Part shown: in pieces, positions 11,626 to 22,083 of the stretch
How positions within the stretch are numbered: the first letter of the stretch is position 1
Layout: each line of letters starts with the position of its first letter
Origin: Streptomyces antimicrobicus
GTDB taxonomy: Bacteria; Actinomycetota; Actinomycetes; Streptomycetales; Streptomycetaceae
Direction of reading: 5' to 3'
DNA length: 51,781 nt
Assembly (NCBI RefSeq): GCF_020532625.1
Contig: NZ_JAJAUY010000031.1
Location: forward strand, 1 to 51,781
Position numbers and translations under genes: made by a program
Notes under the pieces: model-generated
Databases searched by the model: none
The model's input: only the letters and a program-made list of their open reading frames with translations
Told to the model about the DNA's origin: nothing

Positions 11626-11862
11626 GTGATCATGGGGTTCTCCATCGCCCTCATCGTCTTCAGCCTGCTGCTGATGCTGCTGGTGCTGATGCACAAGGGC
11701 AAGGGCGGCGGCCTCTCCGACATGTTCGGCGGCGGCATGCAGTCGTCCGTCGGCGGCTCCTCGGTGGCCGAGCGCAACCTCGACCGCATCACGGTCGTCG
11801 TCGGCACGCTCTGGTTCGCCTGCATCGTCGCCCTCGGCCTGCTGATGAAGTCGAGCAGCTGA
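11626..11862 (+). CDS. secG: Preprotein translocase subunit SecG
   Basis: Small membrane subunit of the SecYEG channel. It has 78 aa with two predicted membrane helices, about residues 3-22 (GFSIALIVFSLLLMLLVLMH) and 56-74 (ITVVVGTLWFACIVALGL). Between them lie a basic turn (KGKGGG) and the glycine/serine-rich loop LSDMFGGGMQSSVGGSS that is typical of SecG. GTG 11626 follows GGTAGGG; ATG 11632 is also possible. It lies directly behind tpiA, as in other actinomycetes. Confidence 0.93.
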   Translation: MIMGFSIALIVFSLLLMLLVLMHKGKGGGLSDMFGGGMQSSVGGSSVAERNLDRITVVVGTLWFACIVALGLLMKSSS

Positions 11863-11884
11863 CCCCAACTCGGGTCCAGCGCGG

Positions 11885-11890
11885 TACACT
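11885..11890 (+). promoter_or_regulatory. Candidate -10 of the RbpA-type gene
   Basis: TACACT (11885-11890) matches TANNNT. A CTGACC lies 20 bp upstream, which is too far for a standard -35. A transcript from here would have a leader of about 30 bases carrying CAGGGAG before GTG 11928. Confidence 0.35.
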
Positions 11891-11927
11891 CGCGCTTCGC
11901 GGCACCATCACGCAGGGAGTTACGACC

Positions 11928-12263
11928 GTGGCAAGTGGCAACGCGATCCGTGGAAGTCGGGTCGGAGCGGGGCCGATGGGTGAGGCCGAGCGCGGCGAGT
12001 CCGCTCCGCGCCTGCGCATCTCGTTCTGGTGCTCCAACGGGCACGAGACCCAGCCGAGCTTCGCCAGCGACGCGCAGGTCCCGGACACCTGGGACTGCCC
12101 CCGCTGCGGCTTCCCCGCCGGCCAGGACCGGGACAACCCCCCGGCCCCGCCGCGCACCGAGCCGTACAAGACGCACCTGGCGTACGTACGCGAGCGGCGC
12201 ACCGACGCCGACGGCGAGGCGATCCTCGCCGAGGCCCTGGCCAAGCTCCGGGGCGAGATCTAG
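11928..12263 (+). CDS. RbpA-family RNA polymerase-binding protein
   Basis: Actinobacterial RbpA proteins bind RNA polymerase and principal sigma factors and stabilise open complexes. This 111-aa protein has the family start ([10 protein letters not shown]), a cysteine-rich core domain (CSNGHE, then CPRCGFPAG) able to bind zinc, a basic linker, and the C-terminal sigma-interaction helix ([14 protein letters not shown]) with the conserved RR pair. It differs from the canonical RbpA I remember, which has YETDRG near the start and THWDMLxERR, so I read it as a paralogue; hence no symbol. GTG 11928 follows CAGGGAG. A perfect 20-bp terminator lies just behind the stop. Confidence 0.85.
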   Translation: MASGNAIRGSRVGAGPMGEAERGESAPRLRISFWCSNGHETQPSFASDAQVPDTWDCPRCGFPAGQDRDNPPAPPRTEPYKTHLAYVRERRTDADGEAILAEALAKLRGEI

Positions 12264-12276
12264 CCGCACAGGACAT

Positions 12277-12321
12277 CGGGCCCGGCCCGTGGGAGAGACC
12301 TTCTCCCACGGGCCGGGCCCG
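12277..12321 (+). terminator. Strong terminator after the RbpA-type gene
   Basis: A perfect 20-bp inverted repeat: 12277-12296 pairs with 12302-12321, loop of five bases (GACCT), followed by TTTGTGTG. It is the best intrinsic terminator in the window and isolates the RbpA-type gene from pgi. Confidence 0.92.
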
Positions 12322-12397
12322 TTTGTGTGCGGAGGGGGGCTTTGCATCCCTTAGGTTGGGGGCAGGCGGGGCACAACAGGACGGAAGAAGTGGGTTG

Positions 12398-14062
12398 ATG
12401 TCCGAGATGAACGCAGACGGCCGCAGGACGAAGCTGAACCGCACCCCCGAGTGGCTGGCCCTGGGCAAGCACCGCGAGGAGCTGGGGCAGACGCATCTGC
12501 GGGAGCTGTTCGCGGCGGACCCGGGCCGGGGTACCGGTTACACCCTGCGGGTCGGCGACCTGCACATCGACTATTCGAAGCACCTCGTGACGGACGAGAC
12601 GCTCACGCTGCTGCGCGAGCTCGCCGCCGCCACGGGCGTCGCGGAGCTGCGGGACGCCATGTTCCGCGGCGAGAAGATCAACACGACCGAGGACCGGGCG
12701 GTGCTGCACACCGCGCTGCGCGCGCCCGCCGACGCGGTGGTGGAGGTGGACGGCGAGAACGTGGTGCCCGGCGTCCACGCCGTGCTGGACAAGATGGCCG
12801 GCTTCGCCGACCGCGTCCGCTCGGGCGAGTGGAAGGGCCACACCGGCAAGCGCATCCGCAACGTCGTCAACGTCGGCATCGGCGGCTCCGACCTGGGTCC
12901 GGCGATGGCCTACGAGGCGCTGCGCGCGTTCACCGACCGGGACCTGACCGTGCGGTTCGTCTCCAACGTGGACGGCGCCGACCTCCACGAGGCCGTACGG
13001 GACCTGGACCCGGCCGAGACGCTGTTCGTCATCGCGTCGAAGACCTTCACCACCATCGAGACCATCACCAACGCCACCTCGGCGCGCAGCTGGCTGCTCG
13101 ACGGCCTCGGCGGCGAGCAGGCCGCCGTCGCGCGGCACTTCGTGGCCCTGTCCACGAACGAGGAGAAGGTCCGGGAGTTCGGCATCGACCCGCAGAACAT
13201 GTTCGAGTTCTGGGACTGGGTCGGCGGCCGCTACTCCTTCGACTCGGCGATCGGCCTGTCGCTGATGATCGCGATCGGCCCGGACGCCTTCCGCGAGCTG
13301 CTGGCCGGCTTCCGTACGGTGGACGAGCACTTCCGCACCGCCGCGCCCGAGCAGAACGCCCCGCTGCTGATGGGCCTGTTGGGCATCTGGTACGGCGCCT
13401 TCTTCGACGCCCAGTCGCACGCCGTGCTGCCGTACAGCCACTACCTCTCCCGGTTCACCGCGTACTTGCAGCAGCTGGACATGGAGTCCAACGGCAAGTC
13501 CGTCGACCGCGAGGGCCGTCCGGTGGAGTGGCAGACCGGCCCGGTGGTGTGGGGCACGCCCGGCACGAACGGGCAGCACGCCTACTACCAGCTGATCCAC
13601 CAGGGCACCAAGGTGATCCCGGCCGACTTCATCGGCTTCGCCCGGCCGGTCGGTGAGCTGTCCGACGACCTGGCGGCCCATCACGACCTGCTGATGGCCA
13701 ACTTCTTCGCCCAGACGCAGGCCCTGGCCTTCGGCAAGACCCCGGAGGAGGTCCGGGCGGAGGGCGTGGCGGAGGAGCTCGTGCCGCACAAGACCTTCCG
13801 CGGCAACCACCCCACCACCACGATCCTGGCCGCGGAGCTCACGCCGTCGGTGCTGGGCCAGCTGATCGCCCTCTACGAGCACAAGGTGTTCGTGCAGGGC
13901 GCGGTGTGGAACATCGACTCCTTCGACCAGTGGGGCGTCGAGCTCGGCAAGGTCCTCGCCAAGCGGGTGGAGCCGGCCCTGACCGAGGGCACGGAGGTCC
14001 CGGGCCTGGACGCCTCGACCAAGGCCCTGGTGGCGACGTACCGGGAGCTGCGGGGCCGCTGA
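12398..14062 (+). CDS. pgi: Glucose-6-phosphate isomerase
   Basis: Interconverts glucose 6-phosphate and fructose 6-phosphate. The 554-aa protein has the family's sugar-phosphate-binding core: [44 protein letters not shown], and the C-terminal PGI signatures [13 protein letters not shown] and [19 protein letters not shown] 12398 follows GGAAGAAG by a suitable distance; ATG 12407 is an alternative. TAGGTT at 12352-12357 could be a -10. The gene converges with pgl across a shared hairpin, so pgi and the oxidative pentose branch face each other. Confidence 0.97.
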   Translation: MSEMNADGRRTKLNRTPEWLALGKHREELGQTHLRELFAADPGRGTGYTLRVGDLHIDYSKHLVTDETLTLLRELAAATGVAELRDAMFRGEKINTTEDRAVLHTALRAPADAVVEVDGENVVPGVHAVLDKMAGFADRVRSGEWKGHTGKRIRNVVNVGIGGSDLGPAMAYEALRAFTDRDLTVRFVSNVDGADLHEAVRDLDPAETLFVIASKTFTTIETITNATSARSWLLDGLGGEQAAVARHFVALSTNEEKVREFGIDPQNMFEFWDWVGGRYSFDSAIGLSLMIAIGPDAFRELLAGFRTVDEHFRTAAPEQNAPLLMGLLGIWYGAFFDAQSHAVLPYSHYLSRFTAYLQQLDMESNGKSVDREGRPVEWQTGPVVWGTPGTNGQHAYYQLIHQGTKVIPADFIGFARPVGELSDDLAAHHDLLMANFFAQTQALAFGKTPEEVRAEGVAEELVPHKTFRGNHPTTTILAAELTPSVLGQLIALYEHKVFVQGAVWNIDSFDQWGVELGKVLAKRVEPALTEGTEVPGLDASTKALVATYRELRGR

Positions 14063-14092
14063 GCCGGGGCGCGCTCCGGGCCGTGGACGCGG

Positions 14093-14127
14093 CGAGGCCC
14101 CGCACCCGAAAGGGGTGCGGGGCCTCG
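14093..14127. terminator. Bidirectional terminator between pgi and pgl
   Basis: A 15-bp perfect stem, CGAGGCCCCGCACCC (14093-14107) with its complement at 14113-14127, loop GAAAG. Placed 30 bases after pgi and 19 bases after pgl, it serves both convergent units. Confidence 0.85.
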
Positions 14128-14146
14128 GCCGGTCCTGCGGACGGGG

Positions 14147-14935
14147 TCAGGAGAGCGCGGGCGGGTACATCCCGGCGGGGAGTTTGGCCGCGGCCGCGCG
14201 GTCCAGCAGCCACAGCGTGCGGCTGCGGCCGTACGCCGCCGCGGCCGGGGCCTGGACCTCGCCCGCGCCGCCGAGGGCGATGGCGACCGCGCCGGCCTTG
14301 TCCTCACCGGCCGCCAGCAGCCAGACCTCGCGGGCGGCGCGGATGGCGGGCATGGTGAGCGAGATCCGGGTCGGCGGCGGCTTGGGCGCGCCGTGCACGC
14401 CGACCACCGTGCGCTCGGTCTCCCGGGCCGCCGGGTGCTCGGGGAACAGGCTCGCCACGTGGGTGTCGGGGCCGACGCCGAGCATCAGCACGTCGAACTG
14501 CGGCACGGGGCCGTGGTCCTCCGGGGTCGCGGCCCGGGCCAGTTCTGCGGCGTAGGCGGCCGCCGCGGCGTCCGCGTCGGGCCCGTAGGGGCCGTCGGAG
14601 GCCGGCATGACGTGCACCCGGGCGGGATCCAGCGGGACGGCGTCCAACAGGGCCTGGCGGGCCTGGGTGTGGTTGCGCTCGGGGTCGTCGGCGGGGAGGT
14701 ACCGCTCGTCGCCCCACCACAGGTCCAGGCGGGACCAGTCGATCGCGTCCCGGGCCGGGGCGGCGGCCAGCGCCGCCAGGAGGCCGTTGCCGTTGCGGCC
14801 GCCGGTGAGGACGACCGAGGCGGTGCCGCGGGCCGCCTGCGCGTCGACGATCTTGGTGATGAGACGGGCCGCGGCGGCCTGCGCCATCAGCTCCTTGTCC
14901 CGGTGGACGACGACCTGAGGTGTCGTCATGCCCAT
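14147..14935 (-). CDS. pgl: 6-phosphogluconolactonase
   Basis: Hydrolyses 6-phosphogluconolactone to 6-phosphogluconate, the second step of the oxidative pentose phosphate path. The protein (262 aa from ATG 14935) belongs to the Pgl/DevB group of the NagB fold: VVLTGGRNGNGLLAAL near the N-terminus, WWGDERYLPADDPERN as the signature with catalytic-region residues, and MLGVGPDTHVASLFP. AAGGTGG ends eight bases before ATG 14935; ATG 14929 (MTTPQV) and ATG 14947 are possible. It is last in tkt-tal-zwf-opcA-pgl, 76 bases behind opcA. Confidence 0.95.
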   Translation of the reverse strand: MGMTTPQVVVHRDKELMAQAAAARLITKIVDAQAARGTASVVLTGGRNGNGLLAALAAAPARDAIDWSRLDLWWGDERYLPADDPERNHTQARQALLDAVPLDPARVHVMPASDGPYGPDADAAAAAYAAELARAATPEDHGPVPQFDVLMLGVGPDTHVASLFPEHPAARETERTVVGVHGAPKPPPTRISLTMPAIRAAREVWLLAAGEDKAGAVAIALGGAGEVQAPAAAAYGRSRTLWLLDRAAAAKLPAGMYPPALS

Positions 14936-15011
14936 AGCTGCTGCCACCTTCGTGGTCGTGCGGGTTCGAGGTGGTGCGGGGGGTGCCCAGGTGCGGCACC
15001 CCCCGCACCGG

Positions 15012-16037
15012 TCACTTCGCTGCCGCCTTGCGGCTCGCCCTCGGCTTGGCCTCCGGGGCCGCCGGGGCTTCCGGCTCGGCCGGAGCCGGGGCCTGGGTCT
15101 GGGCCGGTTCGGACGGGGACAGGCGGGTCACGCCGAACTTCAGCGCCGACTCGTAGGTGTTGTCCGGGTCCAGGCGGCGCAGTTCCTCCGCCAGCAGCTC
15201 GGCCGTGTCGCGCCGCTTGAGGGCGACGGAGCGGTCCGGCTGACCCGGCATGCACAGCGTCGCCAGCGCCCCGTCGGCCCGGCCCAGCACGATCGAGCCG
15301 TCCTTGCTCTCCAGGCGGACGGACGTCAGGCCCGGCCCGGTGGAGGTGGTGCGCCGCACGGGCGCGCCGAGGCGGTCCGCCAGCCACATGGCCAGCAGCT
15401 CGCAGCTCGGGTTGTCCTCCTCGCCCTCGACCGTGGCCGAGGTGACCTTGACCGGCTGCTGGTCCAGGGCCGCCGCGAGCATGGAGCGCCACGGCGTGAT
15501 CCGGGTCCACGACAGGTCGGTGTCGCCGGGTGCGTACGCCGCCGCCCGGGCGCCGAGGGCCGCGAGCGGGTCCTCGGCCGCGTAGGTGTCGGCGATGCGG
15601 CGCTGGCCCAGCGCCCCGAGCGGGTCGCCGGCCAGGTCGGCGGGCGCGCCCTCGGGCCACCAGACCACCACGGGGGCGTCCGGCAGCAGCAGCGGGAGCA
15701 CCACCGACTGGGCGTGGTCGACCAGCTCGCCGTGCAGACGCAGGACAACCGTTTCGCCGGTGCCCGCGTCCGCCCCGACGCGGACCTCCGCGTCGAGGCG
15801 GGCGTCACGCCGGCTGCGCGGCGAGCGGCTGACCCGCTTGATCACGACGATGATCCGCGAGGGGTGCTCGTGGGAGGCGTCGTTGGCCGACTTGAGCGCG
15901 TCGTACGCGTTCTCCTCGTCGGTCACGATGACCAGCGTCAGCACCATGCCGATGGCAGGCGTGCCGATGTCCCGGCGCGCCTGCACCAGCGCGGAGTTGA
16001 TCTTGCTGGAGTTGGTCTCCGTGAGGTCGATCTTCAT
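15012..16037 (-). CDS. opcA: Glucose-6-phosphate dehydrogenase assembly protein OpcA
   Basis: OpcA is needed for full glucose-6-phosphate dehydrogenase activity in actinobacteria and cyanobacteria, where it binds the enzyme. The 341-aa protein begins MKIDLTETNSSKINSALV and carries PVVVWWPEGAP, TDLSWTRITPWRSMLAAALD and LGAPVRRTTSTGPGL, all typical of the family. A Pro/Ala-rich tail of about 35 residues ends in RASRKAAAK and looks disordered. ATG overlaps the zwf stop in ATGA, which supports coupled synthesis with its partner. Confidence 0.94.
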   Translation of the reverse strand: MKIDLTETNSSKINSALVQARRDIGTPAIGMVLTLVIVTDEENAYDALKSANDASHEHPSRIIVVIKRVSRSPRSRRDARLDAEVRVGADAGTGETVVLRLHGELVDHAQSVVLPLLLPDAPVVVWWPEGAPADLAGDPLGALGQRRIADTYAAEDPLAALGARAAAYAPGDTDLSWTRITPWRSMLAAALDQQPVKVTSATVEGEEDNPSCELLAMWLADRLGAPVRRTTSTGPGLTSVRLESKDGSIVLGRADGALATLCMPGQPDRSVALKRRDTAELLAEELRRLDPDNTYESALKFGVTRLSPSEPAQTQAPAPAEPEAPAAPEAKPRASRKAAAK

Positions 16038-17563
16038 GGCCGGCGCCAGCTCCGTCCGTCTCGTGCGAGCATCTCGTCCGCCTCGACCGGCCCCCAGGTG
16101 CCCGCCGGGTACTGCGCGGGCTTGCCGTGCTTGTCCCAGTACTCCTCGATCGGGTCGAGGATGTTCCAGGAGAGCTCGACCTCCTGGTGGCGCGGGAAGA
16201 GGTTCGCGTCACCGAGCAGCACGTCGAGGATGAGGCGCTCGTACGCCTCCGGGCTCGACTCCGTGAAGGACTCGCCGTAGGCGAAGTCCATGGTCACGTC
16301 CCGGACCTCCATCGAGGTGCCCGGGACCTTCGAGCCGAACCGCACCGTGACGCCCTCGTCCGGCTGGACCCGGATGACCAGGGCGTTCTGCCCGAGCTCC
16401 TCGGTCGCGCCCGACTCGAACGGCAGGTAGGGGGCCCGCTTGAAGACCACCGCGATCTCCGTCACCCGGCGGCCCAGGCGCTTGCCCGTGCGCAGGTAGA
16501 AGGGGACGCCCGCCCAGCGGCGGTTGTTGATCTCCAGGCGGATGGCCGCGTAGGTGTCGGTCTTCGACTTGGGGTCGATGCCGTCCTCTTCGAGGTAGCC
16601 GACGACCTTCTCGCCGCCCTGCCAGGCGGAGGTGTACTGCGCGCGCACGGTGTGCTTGCCCAGGTCCTCCGGGATCTGGACGGCGCTGAGCACCTTCAGC
16701 TTCTCCGCCACCAGCGCCTTGGGGTGGAAGGAGCCCGGCTCCTCCATCGCGGTCAGCGCGAGCAGCTGGAGCAGGTGGTTCTGGATGACGTCACGGGCGG
16801 CGCCGATGCCGTCGTAGTAGCCGGCCCGGCCGCCGATGCCGATGTCCTCGGCCATGGTGATCTGCACGTGGTCGACGTACGACCGGTTCCAGATCGGCTC
16901 GAACATCGTGTTGGCGAAGCGGAGCGCCAGGATGTTCTGGACGGTCTCCTTGCCCAGGTAGTGGTCGATCCGGAACACCTCGTCCCGGGGGAAGACCTCG
17001 TGGACGACCTTGTTGAGCTCCTCGGCGCTCTTGAGGTCGTGCCCGAAGGGCTTCTCGATGACGGCACGCCGCCAGGAGCCCTCCTTCTGCGCCAGCCCGT
17101 GGTCCTTGAGCTGCTGGACGACCTTGGGGAAGAACTTCGGCGGGACCGACAGGTAGAAGGCGAAGTTGCCGCCCGTGCCCTGCTGCTTGTCGAGCTCCTC
17201 GATCGTCGCCTTCAGCGTCTCGAACGCCGCGTCGTCGTCGAAGTCGCCCTGCACGAACCGGCAGCCCTGCACCAGCTGCTGCCAGACCTCCTCCCGGAAC
17301 GGCGTACGGGAGTGCTGCTTGACGGCCTCGTACACCTCCTGGGCGAAGTCCTCGTGCTCCCATTCGCGACGGGCGAAGCCGATCAGCGAGAAGCCCGGGG
17401 GCAGCAGGCCCCGGTTCGCCAGGTCGTAGACGGCGGGCATGAGCTTCTTGCGCGACAGGTCACCCGTAACGCCGAAAATGACCAGGCCGGACGGCCCCGC
17501 GATGCGCGGGAGCCGCCGGTCCTGTGCGTCACGAAGCGGGTTGTTCGCTCCGTTTGCTGACAA
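16034..17563 (-). CDS. zwf: Glucose-6-phosphate 1-dehydrogenase
   Basis: Oxidises glucose 6-phosphate to 6-phosphogluconolactone and yields NADPH. NADP-binding motif VIFGVTGDLSRKKLMP is near residue 30 and the substrate-binding/active-site signature RIDHYLGKE is in the middle. 509 aa is the usual size for this genus. I chose TTG 17563 (reads SANGANNPLRDAQDRR) because GGAGG from the end of tal lies ten bases upstream, and because the reading frame before it overlaps the tal 3' end. It sits 5 bases after tal and overlaps opcA by 4. Confidence 0.95.
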   Translation of the reverse strand: MSANGANNPLRDAQDRRLPRIAGPSGLVIFGVTGDLSRKKLMPAVYDLANRGLLPPGFSLIGFARREWEHEDFAQEVYEAVKQHSRTPFREEVWQQLVQGCRFVQGDFDDDAAFETLKATIEELDKQQGTGGNFAFYLSVPPKFFPKVVQQLKDHGLAQKEGSWRRAVIEKPFGHDLKSAEELNKVVHEVFPRDEVFRIDHYLGKETVQNILALRFANTMFEPIWNRSYVDHVQITMAEDIGIGGRAGYYDGIGAARDVIQNHLLQLLALTAMEEPGSFHPKALVAEKLKVLSAVQIPEDLGKHTVRAQYTSAWQGGEKVVGYLEEDGIDPKSKTDTYAAIRLEINNRRWAGVPFYLRTGKRLGRRVTEIAVVFKRAPYLPFESGATEELGQNALVIRVQPDEGVTVRFGSKVPGTSMEVRDVTMDFAYGESFTESSPEAYERLILDVLLGDANLFPRHQEVELSWNILDPIEEYWDKHGKPAQYPAGTWGPVEADEMLARDGRSWRRP

Positions 17564-17568
17564 AATAC

Positions 17569-18687
17569 TCAGTCCTCCGCGGGGGCGAGGCGCGCGAGCT
17601 CCGCCTCGGTCGACTTCAGAAGGTCGTTCCAGGACGCCTCGAACTTCTCCACGCCCTCGTCTTCCAGCAGCTGAACCACATCGTCGTACGAGATGCCCAG
17701 CTTCGCGACCGCATCGAGCTCGGCGCGGGACTGCTCGTAGGTGCCGGTGACGGTGTCGCCGGTGACCTCGCCGTGGTCCGCGGTGGCCTCCAAGGTGGCC
17801 TCCGGCATGGTGTTGACCGTGCCCGGGGCGACCAGGTCCACCACGTACAGCGTGTCCTTGTACGCCGGGTCCTTGACGCCGGTCGAGGCCCACAGCGGGC
17901 GCTGCTTGTTGGCCTGCGCCTTGTCCAGCGCGGCCCAGCGCTCGGAGGAGAAGACCTCCTCGTAGGCCTCGTACGCCAGACGGGCGTTGGCGAGGGCGGC
18001 CTTGCCCTTGAGCGCCTTGGCCTCGTCGGTGCCGAGGGCGTCCAGGCGCTTGTCGATCTCGGTGTCCACGCGGGACACGAAGAAGGACGCCACCGAGTGG
18101 ATCTTCGACAGGTCCAGGCCCGCGGCCTTGGCCTTCTCCAGGCCGGCCAGGTAGGCGTCCATGACCTCGCGGTAGCGCTCCAGCGAGAAGATCAGCGTGA
18201 CGTTGACGCTGATGCCCTTGCCGATGACCTCGGTGATCGCCGGCAGGCCGGCCTTGGTCGCCGGGATCTTGATCAGGGTGTTCGGGCGGTCCACCAGCCA
18301 CGCCAGCTGCTTGGCCTCGGCGATCGTGGCGGCCGTGTCGTGGGCCAGGCGGGGGTCGACCTCGATGGAGACCCGGCCGTCCTGGCCGTCGGTGGCGTCG
18401 AACACCGGGCGCAGGATGTCGGCGGCGTCACGGACGTCCGCCGTGGTGATCATGCGGATGGCCTCGTCGACCGTCACCTTGCGGGCGGCCAGGTCGGCGA
18501 GCTGCTGCTGGTAGCCGTCGCCGCTGCTGATGGCCTTCTGGAAGATCGACGGGTTGGTGGTGACACCGACCACGTGCGACTCGTCGATCAGCTCGGCCAG
18601 GTTGCCGGACGTGATGCGCTTGCGGGACAGGTCGTCCAGCCAGATCGCCACGCCTTCGTCGGAGAGGCGCTTGAGTGCGTCTGTCAT
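17569..18687 (-). CDS. tal: Transaldolase
   Basis: Non-oxidative pentose phosphate enzyme that transfers a dihydroxyacetone unit via a Schiff base. The 372-aa protein has the N-terminal signature [13 protein letters not shown] and the Schiff-base lysine in [31 protein letters not shown] and [18 protein letters not shown] support the TalB-like actinobacterial form. ATG 18687 follows TAGGAGA by ten bases. It lies 38 bases after tkt and 5 before zwf. Confidence 0.96.
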   Translation of the reverse strand: MTDALKRLSDEGVAIWLDDLSRKRITSGNLAELIDESHVVGVTTNPSIFQKAISSGDGYQQQLADLAARKVTVDEAIRMITTADVRDAADILRPVFDATDGQDGRVSIEVDPRLAHDTAATIAEAKQLAWLVDRPNTLIKIPATKAGLPAITEVIGKGISVNVTLIFSLERYREVMDAYLAGLEKAKAAGLDLSKIHSVASFFVSRVDTEIDKRLDALGTDEAKALKGKAALANARLAYEAYEEVFSSERWAALDKAQANKQRPLWASTGVKDPAYKDTLYVVDLVAPGTVNTMPEATLEATADHGEVTGDTVTGTYEQSRAELDAVAKLGISYDDVVQLLEDEGVEKFEASWNDLLKSTEAELARLAPAED

Positions 18688-18725
18688 GGGAATTGCATCT
18701 CCTACTTCTGCTTTTCGTACCGGCG

Positions 18726-20828
18726 TCAGCGCGCGGCGGCTTCGATGGACGCCTTCGCGGCTGCGGTGACGGCCTCGGCGGTCAGGCCGAACTCGCGGAA
18801 CAGCACGTTGCCGTCGGCCGAGGCACCGAAGTGCTCCAGCGACACGATCCGGCCCGCGTCGCCCACGTAACGCTGCCAGGTCAGGCCGATACCGGCCTCC
18901 ACCGCCACGCGCGCCCGCACGGACGGCGGCAGGACGCTGTCCTTGTACTCCTGGTCCTGCTCCTCGAACCACTCGACGGACGGCATCGAGACCACGCGGG
19001 CCGCAATGCCCTCGGCCTGCAGCGCCTCGCGCGCGGCCACGGCGAGCTGGACCTCGGAGCCGGTGCCGATGAGCACGACCTGCGCCGGCGCGTTCTGCCC
19101 GTCCGGGCCCGCGGCCTCGAAGAGCACGTAGCCGCCCTTGGCCGCGTCCTCGTTCGGCGCGTACGTCGGCACGCCCTGGCGGGTCAGCGCCAGACCGTGC
19201 GGGGCGCCCTTGCCGAACACCTTCGTGTGGCGCTTGAGGATCTCGCGCCAGGCGATGGCGGTCTCGTTGGCGTCCGCCGGACGGACGATGTTCAGGCCCG
19301 GGATGGCGCGCAGCGAGGCCAGGTGCTCGACCGGCTGGTGGGTCGGGCCGTCCTCGCCCAGACCGATGGAGTCGTGCGTCCACACGTACGTCACGGGCAG
19401 GTGCATCAGCGACGACAGGCGCACGGCGTTGCGCATGTAGTCGGAGAACACCAGGAAGGTGCCGCCGTAGACACGGGTGTGGCCGTGCAGCGCGATGCCG
19501 TTCATGGCGGCGGCCATGGCGTGCTCGCGGATGCCGAAGTGGATGGTGCGGCCGTACGGGTCGGCCTCCGGCAGCGGGTTGCCCTTCGGCAGGAACGAGG
19601 AGTTCTTGTCGATGGTGGTGTTGTTGGAGCCGGCGAGGTCGGCCGAGCCGCCCCACAGCTCCGGGATCACCGCGCCCAGCGCCTGGAGCACCTTGCCGGA
19701 GGCGGCGCGGGTGGCGACGCCCTTGCCCGGCTCGAACACCGGGAGCTTGTCCTCCCAGCCCTCGGGCAGCTCGTTCGCCTGGATCCGGTCGAACTCGGCG
19801 GCGCGCTGCGGGTTGGCCGTGCGCCAGGCCGAGAGGTCCTTCTCCCACGCGGCGCGGGCCTCGCGGCCGCGGTCGCCGAGCTTGCGGGTGTGGGCGATGA
19901 CCTCGTCGGAGACCTCGAAGGTCTGCTCCGGGTCGAAGCCCAGGACGCGCTTGGTGGCGGCCACCTCGTCGTCGCCGAGCGCCGAGCCGTGCGCGGCCTC
20001 GGTGTTCTGCGCGTGCGGGGCCGGCCAGGCGATGATCGAGCGGGCGGCGATGAAGGAGGGGCGCCCGGTCTCGGCCTTGGCCGCGAGCAGCGCCTCGTAC
20101 AGGGCCTTCGGGTCGAGGTCGCCGTTCTCCTGCTGCTCCACGCGCTGGACGTGCCAGCCGTAGGCCTCGTAGCGCTTCATGGTGTCCTCGGAGACGGCCG
20201 TCTCCGTGTCACCCTCGATGGAGATGTGGTTGTCGTCCCACAGCAGCACCAGGTTGCCGAGCTTCTGGTGGCCGGCCAGCGCGGACGCCTCGTGGGAGAT
20301 GCCCTCCTGCAGGCAGCCGTCACCGGCGACGACGTAGACCATGTGGTCGAACGGAGAGGTGCCCGGGGCCGCCTCCGGGTCGAACAGGCCGCGCTCGTAG
20401 CGGGCGGCCATGGCCATGCCCACCGCGTTGGCGATGCCCTGGCCGAGCGGCCCGGTGGTGGTCTCGACGCCGGCGGTGTGGCCGTACTCCGGGTGGCCGG
20501 GGGTCTTCGAGCCCCAGGTGCGGAAGGCCTTGAGGTCGTCCAGCTCCAGGCCGAACCCGCCGAGGTACAGCTGGGTGTACAGGGTCAGGGACGAGTGCCC
20601 CGCGGAGAGCACGAAACGGTCACGGCCGACCCACTCGGGGTCGGCCGGGTCGTGGCGCATCACCTTCTGGAAGAGGGTGTACGCGGCGGGGGCCAGGCTC
20701 ATGGCCGTGCCGGGGTGGCCGTTCCCGACCTTCTGTACCGCGTCGGCGGCCAGGATGCGGGCGGTGTCCACGGCCCGCTGGTCCAGATCGGTCCACACGA
20801 GCTCTGTGCTGGTCGGCTTGGTGCTCAC
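18726..20828 (-). CDS. tkt: Transketolase
   Basis: Thiamine-diphosphate enzyme that moves two-carbon units between pentose, tetrose and triose phosphates. 700 aa. Domain order: the thiamine-diphosphate-binding half with [32 protein letters not shown] and the GDG...N motif ([15 protein letters not shown], later [11 protein letters not shown]); the pyrimidine-binding domain with [18 protein letters not shown] and [15 protein letters not shown]; and a C-terminal domain ending [22 protein letters not shown] 20828 follows GAGGAG. It opens the operon, with a divergent ctaB promoter region upstream. Confidence 0.97.
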   Translation of the reverse strand: MSTKPTSTELVWTDLDQRAVDTARILAADAVQKVGNGHPGTAMSLAPAAYTLFQKVMRHDPADPEWVGRDRFVLSAGHSSLTLYTQLYLGGFGLELDDLKAFRTWGSKTPGHPEYGHTAGVETTTGPLGQGIANAVGMAMAARYERGLFDPEAAPGTSPFDHMVYVVAGDGCLQEGISHEASALAGHQKLGNLVLLWDDNHISIEGDTETAVSEDTMKRYEAYGWHVQRVEQQENGDLDPKALYEALLAAKAETGRPSFIAARSIIAWPAPHAQNTEAAHGSALGDDEVAATKRVLGFDPEQTFEVSDEVIAHTRKLGDRGREARAAWEKDLSAWRTANPQRAAEFDRIQANELPEGWEDKLPVFEPGKGVATRAASGKVLQALGAVIPELWGGSADLAGSNNTTIDKNSSFLPKGNPLPEADPYGRTIHFGIREHAMAAAMNGIALHGHTRVYGGTFLVFSDYMRNAVRLSSLMHLPVTYVWTHDSIGLGEDGPTHQPVEHLASLRAIPGLNIVRPADANETAIAWREILKRHTKVFGKGAPHGLALTRQGVPTYAPNEDAAKGGYVLFEAAGPDGQNAPAQVVLIGTGSEVQLAVAAREALQAEGIAARVVSMPSVEWFEEQDQEYKDSVLPPSVRARVAVEAGIGLTWQRYVGDAGRIVSLEHFGASADGNVLFREFGLTAEAVTAAAKASIEAAAR

Positions 20829-21117
20829 CGTGGGTCAGGGCTCCTCTCCACATGCTTGTAGTCCCGGTGACGAACGGTGCACCGGCGCGATTCCGAGCCT
20901 ACCCTCGCCGGGGCGTGCAGCTATTCGAGTGCCTGCAGCCTGTCACCACCTTGCCACGTCGGGTTTGCCCGGCCGGGTGGCGCGCGGCACTCGGCCCAAC
21001 ACGAGCCGACCCCGGCGCCGAGCGATGTGAGCGCAACGTCTAGAGTGGCGTGGTACGCGCAAGTCTTTACCGGGGATTCAGGCCGGGAGCTTGCTGGATT
21101 CTCTCTCAGGGGTGTGC
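20829..21117. promoter_or_regulatory. tkt-ctaB divergent promoter region
   Basis: 289 bases between divergent genes. On the minus strand GTGACA (20946-20941), 17 bp and TAGCTG (20923-20918) form a candidate tkt promoter; TAGGCT (20901-20896) is a second -10. On the plus strand TAGAGT (21041-21046) is a candidate -10 for ctaB, without a clear -35. No other gene is visible. Confidence 0.35.
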
Positions 21118-22059
21118 GTGACGGCCGTCGAATCCCGTCCAGCGGGGGTGCTTGGGACAACCCCCGGTCACCGGCCGTTCGGGGCCCGGGTCATGGCTTT
21201 CGTGGCATTGACCAAGCCGCGAATCATCGAACTTCTGCTGATCACCACAGTGCCGGTGATGTTCCTCGCGCAGCAGGGCGTGCCCTCGCTGTGGCTGGTC
21301 CTGGCCACCTGCGTCGGCGGGTACTTGTCCGCGGGCGGCGCCAACGCGCTGAACATGTACATCGACCGCGACATCGACGCGCTGATGGACCGCACCTCGC
21401 AGCGTCCCCTGGTGACCGGCATGGTCAGCCCGCGCGAGTGCCTCGCCTTCGGCATCACCCTCGGGGTGGTCTCCACGGCCTGGTTCGGACTGCTCGTCAA
21501 CTGGCTGTCCGCCGCGCTCGCCCTCGGGGCGCTCCTCTTCTACGTCGTGGTCTACACGATGCTGCTGAAGCGGCGCACCACCCAGAACATCGTCTGGGGC
21601 GGCATCGCCGGCTGCATGCCGGTGCTCATCGGCTGGTCCTCGGTCAAGAACGAGGTCTCCTGGGCCGCCGTCATCCTCTTCCTCGTCATCTTCTTCTGGA
21701 CGCCGCCGCACTACTGGCCGCTGTCGATGAAGGTGAAGGAGGACTACGCGCGCGTCGGCGTGCCGATGCTGCCGGTGGTCGCGGGCAACCGGGCCGTCGC
21801 CCGGCAGATCGTCCTGTACAGCTGGGTGATGGTCGGCGTCTCGCTGCTGCTGCAGCCGCTCGGCTACACCGGCTGGTTCTACACGGCCGTCGCGCTGGCG
21901 GCCGGTGGCTGGTGGCTGTGGGAGGCGCACGCGCTCCAGGCCCGGGCCAAGGCCGGGGTCACGGGCGCGAAGCTCAAGGAGATGCGCCTGTTCCACTGGT
22001 CCATCACCTATGTGTCGCTGCTGTTCGTGGCCGTGGCCGTGGATCCCTTCCTCCGCTGA
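21118..22059 (+). CDS. ctaB: Protoheme IX farnesyltransferase (heme O synthase)
   Basis: Membrane UbiA-family prenyltransferase that attaches farnesyl to heme b, making heme O for terminal oxidases. The first Asp-rich motif is seen as [20 protein letters not shown], followed by [15 protein letters not shown] and [19 protein letters not shown]. Several hydrophobic helices run through the protein and the sequence ends [22 protein letters not shown] 21118 has CAGGGG five bases upstream; GTG 21112 is in the same frame and is an equal possibility. The product feeds CtaA, encoded at 23943-24902. Confidence 0.95.
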   Translation: MTAVESRPAGVLGTTPGHRPFGARVMAFVALTKPRIIELLLITTVPVMFLAQQGVPSLWLVLATCVGGYLSAGGANALNMYIDRDIDALMDRTSQRPLVTGMVSPRECLAFGITLGVVSTAWFGLLVNWLSAALALGALLFYVVVYTMLLKRRTTQNIVWGGIAGCMPVLIGWSSVKNEVSWAAVILFLVIFFWTPPHYWPLSMKVKEDYARVGVPMLPVVAGNRAVARQIVLYSWVMVGVSLLLQPLGYTGWFYTAVALAAGGWWLWEAHALQARAKAGVTGAKLKEMRLFHWSITYVSLLFVAVAVDPFLR

Positions 22060-22070
22060 TTACTCGCCGG

Positions 22071-22076
22071 TAGCAT
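22071..22076 (+). promoter_or_regulatory. Leaderless-type -10 TAGCAT before 22084
   Basis: TAGCAT lies 7 bases before ATG 22084 and no ribosome-binding purines are present, so the transcript would start at or one base before the start codon. Confidence 0.5.
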
Positions 22077-22083
22077 CTGCGGT

